A DNA stretch of 64,000 nucleotides from CAVZGO01 sp963774935 (GTDB taxonomy: Bacteria; Chloroflexota; Anaerolineae; Anaerolineales; UBA4823), in NCBI GenBank assembly GCA_963774935.1, contig CAVZGO010000003.1:558001-622000 (forward strand), given 5' to 3'. The notes beneath the pieces are model-generated. The model searched no databases, had not been told where the DNA came from, and worked only from the letters and a program-made list of their open reading frames with translations. How positions within the stretch are numbered: position 1 is the first letter of the stretch; each line of letters opens with the position of its first letter. This document shows positions 56,703-64,000 of the stretch, in pieces. The position numbers and the translations under genes were made by a program.

Positions 56703-57557
56703 ATGAGTAATCTACGTCCGATTGGGGTGTTCGATTCTGGGGTTGGCGGTTTGACCGTACTGCGGGAAATTCGCCGGCAGCTCCCGGACGAGCCGGTAAT
56801 ATATATTGCCGATCAGGCGCATGTACCTTATGGGTCAAGGCCATTAGAAGAGGTGCGGCAATTTTCAGAATCTATCGCACGATTCTTGATCAACCGCTCC
56901 TGCAAACTTGTCGTGGTAGCCTGCAACACCGCATCCGCTGCTGCTTTACACCACTTAAGAGCTACGTTTCCAGAAATTCCATTTGTAGGGATGGAACCGG
57001 CAGTAAAACCAGCTGCTGAGACTACTCAAACGGGCATTGTAGGAGTGTTAGCAACGCCTGCTACCTTTCAAGGCACACTGTACGCCTCGCTGATTGAGCG
57101 GTTCGCCAGGGGGGTTCAAATACACCAGGATACCTGTTCCGGATTAGTTGGACAGATCGAGGCTGGCAATCTGGATTCTATCGAAACCCGTCAAATCCTT
57201 GAAAAAGCCATCTATCCAATGCTCGCTCATGGGGTGGATACGATCGTCCTTGGGTGTACTCATTACCCTTTCGTCATCCCGATGATCGAAGAAATAGCCG
57301 GACCCCAGGTGCGTGTAATCGATCCGTCTCCAGCAGTTGCTCGTCAAGTGAGGCGGGTATTAAGTAATCTATCTCAGGCTGGATTACTGGAACAAACCTC
57401 AACCCCACAAGATCCTGCCCGTATTCCGGTCCAATTTTTCACCACAGGGAAGCCTGCCCCGCTTCATGCCTTATTGCCACTGCTAGGCCTCCTCTATGCA
57501 GAAGTAAACTCTCTTACCTGGGACAGCCAGGAAAATTATCTAACCGAAAACGGATAA
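56703..57557 (+). CDS. murI: Glutamate racemase
   Basis: A 284-residue cofactor-independent racemase supplying D-glutamate for peptidoglycan. IGVFDSGVGGLTVLREI opens the protein; the two catalytic Cys are in VVACNTASAAALH and LGCTHYPF. Its presence supports a peptidoglycan wall, in keeping with the sortase upstream. The start is tight after the amidotransferase gene. The C-terminal 50 residues are longer than in many MurI proteins but without a recognised domain. Confidence 0.95.
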   Translation: MSNLRPIGVFDSGVGGLTVLREIRRQLPDEPVIYIADQAHVPYGSRPLEEVRQFSESIARFLINRSCKLVVVACNTASAAALHHLRATFPEIPFVGMEPAVKPAAETTQTGIVGVLATPATFQGTLYASLIERFARGVQIHQDTCSGLVGQIEAGNLDSIETRQILEKAIYPMLAHGVDTIVLGCTHYPFVIPMIEEIAGPQVRVIDPSPAVARQVRRVLSNLSQAGLLEQTSTPQDPARIPVQFFTTGKPAPLHALLPLLGLLYAEVNSLTWDSQENYLTENG

Positions 57558-57574
57558 GCTCCGCCTGCTAAACG

Positions 57575-59029
57575 TTATCCCTGCTCAGCCCCACCTGCCC
57601 TGCCTAAAAGCTTTCCTGACTCATCGCACAACTCAATGGTTACCTGCGCATTTCCCTGCGGCGTGAATCCCACACGCACGAGTCCAAAATTGGCTTGTGA
57701 GAAAATCCAATGGCAATATTGATCTTTCAATGCCGGGCTGGAAATATTGGCGTGAGTTAGCTTAGCCAGCCGGTTGGGTTTTTGCTCAAATGGAGATGCG
57801 CAAAATTCCCAAATCTCTAAATCCTGGCTGGCAGGTCCGTATAGCTTTGCCTGAATAGCATGTCCAGAATGCAAATCGCCGGTCAAGATATAAACACCCC
57901 GGATGCCATTCGCGGCGAGAAAATGCAGCAGCCGGTCCCGCTCAATAGTATAGCCCGACCAGCGGTCCTTCGGAATATCTGCCCACATACGAAACAATAC
58001 AGAACCGGATGAGACCAGGAATTTCACCGGATAACGGTCCTTTACGGACAATAACCAGGCTTCTACAAGCTGCCACTGGCCTGAGCCTAGCATCGTCCGC
58101 TCGCCAGATGTGCGCACGCGCATTGTGCGGGTATCCATGACAAAAAAAGCAGCACCGCCATACTCAAATGTATAAGCGAGAGAACCCGGATCTGTTTCTT
58201 CGAGCTGGTATTGCCCGGATAAAGTCAGCTCCAGCGACTGTTCCTGGTGAGGTGCGTGCATACCCTGGTGCTCCCAGTATGCCTGAAGGGCATCCCTTAC
58301 ACGCTGTCGGGAGATTTGCCAGGCAGATCGAGGGTATCCGCGCAGCCACCTTTCAAGCCGGTTCCACCACGGGATGAACGCAATTTGCCGCTCAGGATCA
58401 GACCAGCACCAGTCATCATCAACCTCGTGGTCATCCAGGGTCATAAATGCAGGCAGGTCTCTCAATAAGGACCGAAATGAAGCATTCGACCAGACATTCT
58501 GGTATACGTCCCGGTAATCCTGCAGCGTTAATGCTATTCTGCCCAGCCCATTGGTTTGCAAATCATCGGCATATACCTGGTCACCCAGTAGTAATATAAA
58601 CCGTAAATCCTCAATGTGGCGCAAGCTGGCGATGGCTTGATAGATCACGCCACTGTCCGGCCGCGAAGGACGGAAGCAGGAACCGAAGGCAAAGCAGAAT
58701 GGTTGATTTACTCCTGCAATTGGGAAAGTTTTGAATGACCCTCGGAAGCTATCTGCAGGTGGAAGGTCTGTAGGAAATTGCGAAACAGTCCCAAGGTGGA
58801 TTGCGTAGTAATAGAGATGGTCAGGACTTAAATTTAGGATTGGCGCTACCCCTGCATAACCATCCTCAGCGCGCAGCTGTAGCGAAGAACCTGCCGGTGT
58901 GGCATCGCTCAGATCTGGCAGACTCCCAATCCACACATGTAAGATGCCCACTCCATCTGCCCGCGCCCATATCAAGGCTGACGACTGGTTCACACCCCCT
59001 ACGATTGGTCCCAAGATCAGATGGCTCAT
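57575..59029 (-). CDS. PhoD-like metallophosphatase
   Basis: A 484-residue PhoD-family phosphatase/phosphodiesterase. An N-terminal fibronectin-like part (about 1-105; LGPIVGGVNQSSALIWARAD) precedes the catalytic domain with FGSCFRPSRPDS, LLLGDQVYADD, TLDDHEVDDDW and LTGDLHSGH, which supply metal ligands. No signal peptide or Tat motif is present, in contrast to the secreted PhoD of Bacillus, so it is probably cytoplasmic. It converges with murI (17 bp between stops). Confidence 0.85.
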   Translation of the reverse strand: MSHLILGPIVGGVNQSSALIWARADGVGILHVWIGSLPDLSDATPAGSSLQLRAEDGYAGVAPILNLSPDHLYYYAIHLGTVSQFPTDLPPADSFRGSFKTFPIAGVNQPFCFAFGSCFRPSRPDSGVIYQAIASLRHIEDLRFILLLGDQVYADDLQTNGLGRIALTLQDYRDVYQNVWSNASFRSLLRDLPAFMTLDDHEVDDDWCWSDPERQIAFIPWWNRLERWLRGYPRSAWQISRQRVRDALQAYWEHQGMHAPHQEQSLELTLSGQYQLEETDPGSLAYTFEYGGAAFFVMDTRTMRVRTSGERTMLGSGQWQLVEAWLLSVKDRYPVKFLVSSGSVLFRMWADIPKDRWSGYTIERDRLLHFLAANGIRGVYILTGDLHSGHAIQAKLYGPASQDLEIWEFCASPFEQKPNRLAKLTHANISSPALKDQYCHWIFSQANFGLVRVGFTPQGNAQVTIELCDESGKLLGRAGGAEQG

Positions 59030-59092
59030 AATGCTCCTCCACCTCGGTCCGTACAGTTGGGAATTATCCAGAATAAGTTGTTATTAAGTTAA

Positions 59093-59704
59093 TCAATCAG
59101 CAAATTGGACGCCTAACTCATCCGGTGAGAATTGCAATCCTTTAAAATTATCAAATGTGAGGTCAGCGAAACTCAAACTTAATCGCTGGCGTAGCTGGTC
59201 AAAAAGAACCGTATAGCTCTCAGGTATTCGCACCTGCCAATCTAACCCTATTTGTTGGTTCACCTGCAGGATAACCTGGGGGTCAGAGCCTTCGATTTCC
59301 ACAAAATTTCCGAATGGCATCTCATCGAGGGTAATCTGTACCCCTTTAAATTCATAGGTAGTACGATATTTCTCGTAGATTACAAACACTTCGTAACCCA
59401 GCGCCTCGAGGAAAGCTTTGGCTAACTGGAAATCACTTGCGACAAACTCGATTTCAACTCTCGATCGTACTTCCTGGTCGGACTGGCTGGGACCCTTAAA
59501 TGTCAGGCGTGACAGGGTGTCATATCGTAATCGCAGAGCTTGACCGGCGCGGGATAACGACCTATCGGGCGTATCGAAGCGCAGGTTGAGCTCTTGAACT
59601 CGTTCCTGGTGGAGGTGAGCGCCCATTCGAGTTAACTTTTTAGCTATCTCCTCCAGATTCCTCACAAAGAACTTTACTTCCAATTCGCGCGGTAATGTAT
59701 CCAT
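59093..59704 (-). CDS. CYTH-domain protein (class IV adenylate cyclase / triphosphatase family)
   Basis: A 203-residue CYTH protein. The ExExK signature is ELEVKF (residues 7-12); further tunnel residues lie in LNLRFDTPD, LRLRYD, LTFKGP, RVEIEF, YRTTYEFKGVQITLDEM and FVEIEG. Members bind triphosphorylated compounds; activities range from adenylate cyclase to thiamine triphosphatase and inorganic triphosphatase. Which one applies is open. It is the last gene of the carboxylase operon, 3 bases after the biotin carrier gene. Confidence 0.85.
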   Translation of the reverse strand: MDTLPRELEVKFFVRNLEEIAKKLTRMGAHLHQERVQELNLRFDTPDRSLSRAGQALRLRYDTLSRLTFKGPSQSDQEVRSRVEIEFVASDFQLAKAFLEALGYEVFVIYEKYRTTYEFKGVQITLDEMPFGNFVEIEGSDPQVILQVNQQIGLDWQVRIPESYTVLFDQLRQRLSLSFADLTFDNFKGLQFSPDELGVQFAD

Positions 59705-59707
59705 AGA

Positions 59708-60205
59708 TTAAACCACACTCAATAGAGTCTGTCGCTGCTCCACACTGTCGCCGGCCTGCACACGCACACGAGAAACGATCCCATCACGAGGTGATTTTAA
59801 CTCGTTTTGCATTTTCATGGATTCGAGAATCAACAGCAAATCACCTGCTTTCACTGCCTGTCCTTCCTCGACCCCGATCGCGATGACCAGTCCTGGCATG
59901 GGCGCCTTTAATTGATACTCGCTGCCAGTTCGAACACCATTGGTAGTTGCCCGCCGTAAGCGATGCTCCCGCTCATCCTCGACTTTTGCCTCATACAACC
60001 ACCCTAAAATCATCACCTGCCAATCAGATTCTCCGGGCAATACATATGCCTCTAGGGATTGACCATCCATTAACAAGGAATACACAGGTTGATCACTGAT
60101 CTGAGAAAAATCAATCTGGTATTCGACTCCGTCCACTGACACTCGACGGTCATCGATTATTTCCACAAGATATTCCTTATCTCGGATGGTGGTTACATAT
60201 CTCAC
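59708..60205 (-). CDS. Biotin carboxyl carrier protein of an acyl-CoA carboxylase
   Basis: A 165-residue biotin carrier. The C-terminal biotinyl domain (about 97-165) has the site ESMKMQNE with Lys131; the more common form is EAMKM. The first 90 residues resemble the inter-domain region of propionyl-CoA carboxylase alpha chains, which suggests descent from a fused alpha subunit. It follows the biotin carboxylase by 18 bases. Confidence 0.88.
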   Translation of the reverse strand: MRYVTTIRDKEYLVEIIDDRRVSVDGVEYQIDFSQISDQPVYSLLMDGQSLEAYVLPGESDWQVMILGWLYEAKVEDEREHRLRRATTNGVRTGSEYQLKAPMPGLVIAIGVEEGQAVKAGDLLLILESMKMQNELKSPRDGIVSRVRVQAGDSVEQRQTLLSVV

Positions 60206-60223
60206 AGTACCCTCCTGACAAAA

Positions 60224-61738
60224 CTATTTCTGCAAACGTTCCCACCGGCCCAGCCACTTCCAGTTACTGGTGTCACGCTTTTCCCGCCGGACAATGTGTG
60301 CTGCCATCTGGTTGAAACGGTGCGCAGCCAGGGTTGCAAAGATGGCGGCTGTTTCCAACTGGTCGCCTTTCGCAAACCCTGCCGCCTCCATAGAAAATCT
60401 CTCTTCGATGAATCGGGTGTCATATTGCCCAGCCATAAAACGATGGGATTCCATCAGGTATTGGTGGAATGGAATATTCGTATATAAACCGATGATTTTA
60501 TATTCTTCGAGGGCGCGCCGCATTCGTAAAACCGCTTCAGCACGAGTTTCACCCCAGACAATTAATTTCGCGATCATCGAGTCATAATAAGGGGAGACCT
60601 CATAGCCGGTAAAAACACCAGAATCAATGCGGACTCCGGGACCAGTCGGTTGGAGTATATGTTCGATCACCCCTGTAGATGGCATAAAGTTGTTATACGG
60701 ATCTTCCGCATTTACACGGCATTCAATTGCCCAGCCGGTTAATTTGATATCCCGCTGAGTATAGCGCAGCTGGCGACCGCGAGCGATCCGGATCTGTTCT
60801 TTCACGATATCAATGCCAGTGACCACTTCAGTAACAGGATGTTCCACCTGAAGGCGGGTATTCATCTCCAGGAAAAAGAAGTTTTTGTCCTTATCCACGA
60901 GGAACTCAATGGTACCAGCGTTAACATAGCTGACAGCCTGGGCGGCTTTCACCGCTACATTCCCCATTAGCTGGCGTAAATCTTCATCATCATCGACGAA
61001 TGGCGAAGGGCATTCTTCGACTAACTTTTGATGCCGGCGCTGGAGAGAGCACTCACGCTCGTTAAGGTGGATCGTATTCCCAAAACTATCTGCCAGCACT
61101 TGAATTTCAATATGCCGGGCGCCTTCGATAAGTTGTTCCAGGTAGACATTGCCATCACCAAACGCTGCTTCTGCCTCTCGACGAGCTGCATGGATGAGTG
61201 ACTGCATCTCTTCCAGGTTTCGCACTTCTCTCATGCCTTTTCCGCCGCCACCAGCAGAAGCTTTGATCAATAATGGAAAACCAATCGAAGGTGCAATTGC
61301 AAGCAAGTCATCATCTCTGAGATCACCTTCTCCCTCTGTGCCGGGAACCACCTGCACACCAGCACCTGCAACGGTTGCCCGGGCAGCGCGTTTATCGCCC
61401 ATGGCGGCAATTGCGGACGGTTTCGGACCGATGAAAGCCAGTCCATTATCAATACAAGCCTGGGCAAAATCCGCCCGCTCTGCCAGAAAGCCATAACCAG
61501 GATGAATCGCCCCTGCACCGGACTTCTGCGCGATCTCGATAATTTTATCCCCCCGTAAATATGATTCGCGGGAAGGCGCAGGACCGAGATAGTAGGCTTC
61601 GTCGGCATAGCGCACGTGCAGGGCCTGGCGATCTGCCTCTGAGTAAACGGCGACGACCTGGATGCCTAATTCCCGGCAGGCGCGCAAGATGCGCACTGCG
61701 ATTTCACCACGATTCGCGATTAATACCTTACTGAACAT
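60224..61738 (-). CDS. accC: Biotin carboxylase subunit of acyl-CoA carboxylase
   Basis: A 504-residue ATP-grasp enzyme that carboxylates biotin. KVLIANRGEIAVRILRACRE opens it; HPGYGFLAERADFA, the glycine-rich ASAGGGGKGMR, HIEIQVLADSFGN and EMNTRLQVEHPVTE are all present. The C-terminal 50 residues extend past a standard AccC. ATG 61738 is preferred: GGAGA is 8 bases upstream and the known N-terminus starts there; the frame is open to 61912 inside the hydrolase gene. Confidence 0.93.
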   Translation of the reverse strand: MFSKVLIANRGEIAVRILRACRELGIQVVAVYSEADRQALHVRYADEAYYLGPAPSRESYLRGDKIIEIAQKSGAGAIHPGYGFLAERADFAQACIDNGLAFIGPKPSAIAAMGDKRAARATVAGAGVQVVPGTEGEGDLRDDDLLAIAPSIGFPLLIKASAGGGGKGMREVRNLEEMQSLIHAARREAEAAFGDGNVYLEQLIEGARHIEIQVLADSFGNTIHLNERECSLQRRHQKLVEECPSPFVDDDEDLRQLMGNVAVKAAQAVSYVNAGTIEFLVDKDKNFFFLEMNTRLQVEHPVTEVVTGIDIVKEQIRIARGRQLRYTQRDIKLTGWAIECRVNAEDPYNNFMPSTGVIEHILQPTGPGVRIDSGVFTGYEVSPYYDSMIAKLIVWGETRAEAVLRMRRALEEYKIIGLYTNIPFHQYLMESHRFMAGQYDTRFIEERFSMEAAGFAKGDQLETAAIFATLAAHRFNQMAAHIVRREKRDTSNWKWLGRWERLQK

Positions 61739-61739
61739 A

Positions 61740-62552
61740 TCATTCTCCGCTGGACACTGACTGCAGATACTCAAGCAGCCGTTTGTTAAACAAGTCAGGT
61801 TGTTCTTGAGGCAGCATGTGTCTGGCATCCGGAACCAGCCACAGCTGTGCATTTGGAATGGCATCTGCCAGATCCACCGCATGCTGTGGGTTGGCGTATT
61901 CATCCAATACACCTTGAATGACTAGACAAGGACAAGATATCTGGTCCAACCCCGGGCGCATGTCCCAGGAACGATTCTGCGATTGATGCCATCCTTCGAA
62001 CCAGTTTGTAAAGACCTGATCTACCTTGTCCTTATGTACTCTCACCAGAGCTTTACGGAATCGGTCATCATGAAGATATTGCTGGCGCACTCCCATTGTG
62101 CCAGTCTCCATTTTTGGCTCAAAATAAATATGGGCAGCGATTAATACCAGTGCCCTTACCTGCTCTGGGTGAGCCATCGCATAAGTTAACCCCAATGTTC
62201 CACCGTCGCTATGGCCGATTAAAATAAAAGATTTTACTCCGATATGCTGGATCAATGCCTGTAAATCTGATAGATCTTGCTCAAATCCCGGCGTCAGCAG
62301 CTCGGTTCGATCGTCTGAGCGCCCATAACCCCAACGATCATACACAATGACTGAATAGCCTTGGTTTACCAGGGCTGGGATTTGATTTTTCCAGGCTTGA
62401 ATAGAGCCTAATCCATGATGTAAAAGCACCACAGATTGTCGCCCTGAACGATTGAATTGCATCACGTACAGGGACCGGTGGTTAACTTGCACAAAGCCAG
62501 CGACTTCCGGCTCCATCAGCGCTTTCATATTCAGTAAGTCCTGATTCAGCAA
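61740..62552 (-). CDS. Alpha/beta hydrolase
   Basis: A 270-residue alpha/beta hydrolase. The nucleophile elbow is GHSDGG (Ser near residue 114), the oxyanion loop LLHHGLGS near residue 42, the acid Asp in IQGVLDEYA and the catalytic His in DARHMLPQEQPDLF. Homologues include esterases, thioesterases and peptidases. Its position between the carboxyltransferase and biotin carboxylase genes suggests a role in acyl-CoA or ester turnover. Two bases separate it from accC. Confidence 0.85.
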   Translation of the reverse strand: MLNQDLLNMKALMEPEVAGFVQVNHRSLYVMQFNRSGRQSVVLLHHGLGSIQAWKNQIPALVNQGYSVIVYDRWGYGRSDDRTELLTPGFEQDLSDLQALIQHIGVKSFILIGHSDGGTLGLTYAMAHPEQVRALVLIAAHIYFEPKMETGTMGVRQQYLHDDRFRKALVRVHKDKVDQVFTNWFEGWHQSQNRSWDMRPGLDQISCPCLVIQGVLDEYANPQHAVDLADAIPNAQLWLVPDARHMLPQEQPDLFNKRLLEYLQSVSSGE

Positions 62553-62566
62553 ATAATCGAAACGAT

Positions 62567-64000
62567 TTACAACGGGATACAGCCATGTTTCTTGGCAGGA
62601 TTGCTATCTCGCTTGTTGGTGAGCATCTCCAAACCATTAATCAGGCGCGGTCGTGTCTCGTGTGGTTCGATGACGTCATCGATAAATCCGCGTGAGGCTG
62701 CGACATAAGGATTGGCGAATTTCTCCCGGTAATCTTCTACAAGCGCAGCCTTATGCTGCACAGGATTCTCCGCCTGCTGGATCTCTTTGCGAAAGACAAT
62801 ATTCACAGCTCCATCCGGACCCATCACAGCAATCTCGGCAGAAGGCCAGGCAAGGTTTAAATCCCCACGAATGTGCTTGCTGCTCATGACACAGTAAGCA
62901 CCCCCGTATGCTTTGCGAGTGACTACGGTCAATTTCGGCACCGTTGCCTCGCAGTAGGCAAACAATAATTTGGCGCCAGAACGAATGACTCCTCCATGCT
63001 CCTGAACTGTACCAGGCATAAAGCCGGGCACATCTTCAAATGTAACGAGCGGAATATTAAACGCATCACAAAAGCGGATAAACCGGGCAGCTTTCTCCGA
63101 AGAATTGATATCCAACACCCCAGCCAGAACAGCTGGTTGGTTGGCTATGATGCCGACACTGTGTCCACCCAGGCGCGCAAACCCAATCACGACGTTCGCC
63201 GCATAATTTTCGTGAATCTCAAAGAATTGTCCGTCATCCACAATCAACCGGATCACTTTCTTGATATCATAAGGTTTGCTTGGCTCATCCGGCACGATCG
63301 TATCTAATTCCTCCTCCATGCGGAAAGGATCATCCGTTGTCGCCACATACGGAGGGTCCTCCATATTGTTTTGGGGCATAAATGATAAGAGTTTACGGAC
63401 CATATATAGAGCATCGGCTTCAGTATCGACCGCCAGGTGGGCCACACCAGAAACCTCAGAATGAACCGAAGCCCCGCCAAGATCCTCAAAGGATACGTCC
63501 TCGTGGGTCACAGCTTTTACGACTTCGGGACCGGTGACGAACATATAGGACGAATTTCGCACCATGATAATGTAATCAGTCAAAGCGGGAGAGTAAACTG
63601 CTCCCCCGGCACATGGCCCCATAATCGCGCTGATCTGCGGGATGACACCTGAGGCTAAGGTGTTTCTCAGGAAGATATCTGCATAGCCCCCAAGAGAAAT
63701 GACGCCCTCCTGTATTCTCGCACCGCCAGAATCATTCAGCCCGATGATCGGTGCTCCGTTCTTCATCGCCATTTCCATTACTTTGCATATTTTCTGCGAA
63801 TGAACCTCACCGAGGCTGCCACCAAAAACCGTGAAGTCTTGCGAGAAAACGTAGACCAATCTTCCATCGATCGTCCCCCAGCCGGTCACAACGCTATCGC
63901 CAAGGTATTTCTGGTTTTCCAAACCAAAGTCGGTGGTGTGGTGCACAACAAACGGATCCAGCTCGCGGAATGACTGGCGATCCATCAACAAATCAATACG
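62567..64000 (-). CDS. Acyl-CoA carboxylase carboxyltransferase (propionyl-/methylmalonyl-CoA type), partial
   Basis: At least 474 residues of a carboxyltransferase; the N-terminus lies beyond the window end, since the frame is open and the usual KLTARERI-type opening is missing. Motifs: QDFTVFGGSLGEVHSQKICK, SGGARIQEGV, GPCAGGAVYSPA in the first crotonase half, and KAYGGAYCVMSSKH, VMGPDGAVNIVFRKE in the second. It matches PccB/MmdA proteins, which carboxylate propionyl-CoA or decarboxylate methylmalonyl-CoA. With accC and the biotin carrier gene downstream it forms one operon. The decarboxylase option would need membrane subunits, none of which are seen here. Confidence 0.92.
   Translation of the reverse strand, partial: RIDLLMDRQSFRELDPFVVHHTTDFGLENQKYLGDSVVTGWGTIDGRLVYVFSQDFTVFGGSLGEVHSQKICKVMEMAMKNGAPIIGLNDSGGARIQEGVISLGGYADIFLRNTLASGVIPQISAIMGPCAGGAVYSPALTDYIIMVRNSSYMFVTGPEVVKAVTHEDVSFEDLGGASVHSEVSGVAHLAVDTEADALYMVRKLLSFMPQNNMEDPPYVATTDDPFRMEEELDTIVPDEPSKPYDIKKVIRLIVDDGQFFEIHENYAANVVIGFARLGGHSVGIIANQPAVLAGVLDINSSEKAARFIRFCDAFNIPLVTFEDVPGFMPGTVQEHGGVIRSGAKLLFAYCEATVPKLTVVTRKAYGGAYCVMSSKHIRGDLNLAWPSAEIAVMGPDGAVNIVFRKEIQQAENPVQHKAALVEDYREKFANPYVAASRGFIDDVIEPHETRPRLINGLEMLTNKRDSNPAKKHGCIPL

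Overview
The window looks like a chromosomal segment of an anaerobic member of the Chloroflexota, most likely class Anaerolineae. This is inferred from gene content and style: lipoproteins with short Thr/Pro/Glu-rich linkers after the lipobox, BMP-type nucleoside importers, a large sortase protein, a membrane pyrophosphatase, and biotin-carboxylase genes next to a CYTH protein. No rRNA or marker set is present to prove it. One tRNA gene (Lys, anticodon CTT) is seen. No transposon, prophage or CRISPR array was recognised.

Layout. 1-7.3 kb: a DedA/VTT membrane protein, an M20 dipeptidase, a CBS-ACT protein, a DEDDh exonuclease, a polar amino acid ABC importer and a TGS-domain GTPase. 7.3-16.8 kb: tRNA-Lys, a DmpA-type aminopeptidase, a glutamate synthase split over two genes, and the membrane pyrophosphatase hppA. 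The glutamate synthase leader carries a clear glmS-type self-cleaving ribozyme, with its own promoter and a terminator-like hairpin close to the start codon. 17-38 kb: a nucleobase salvage or degradation locus with 8-oxoguanine deaminase, adenine deaminase, a GntR/UTRA regulator, two carbamoyltransferase paralogues, carbamate kinase, two complete BMP-type nucleoside ABC importers, two fold-type II PLP enzymes and a glycosyltransferase. A promoter flanked by two matching palindromes drives it. 38-50 kb: a SWIM-SNF2 helicase with a small partner gene, a dihydropyrimidinase, an orphan complex-I-like antiporter module, a coiled-coil protein and SelB. 50-56 kb: a protein that combines a cell-wall sorting signal and a sortase in one chain, then parB, parA, a PfkB kinase and rplS. 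56-64 kb: a class I glutamine amidotransferase, murI, a PhoD-like phosphatase and, on the minus strand, an acyl-CoA carboxylase operon.

How the genes fit together. Importers bring in nucleosides or bases, deaminases release ammonia, and the carbamoyltransferases with carbamate kinase could recover ATP from carbamoyl phosphate. The dihydropyrimidinase and PLP enzymes are plausible downstream steps. This resembles the E. coli yge/ssnA/hyuA purine cluster but is not identical to it. The antiporter module, the pyrophosphatase and SelB fit an anaerobic energy economy.

Two features stand out: the glmS-type ribozyme in front of a glutamate synthase rather than glmS, and the substrate-sortase fusion. 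Six genes are broken by what looks like a single extra base each, and a seventh by an in-frame TAA. The extra bases look more like sequence errors than decay, but this cannot be settled from the sequence alone.
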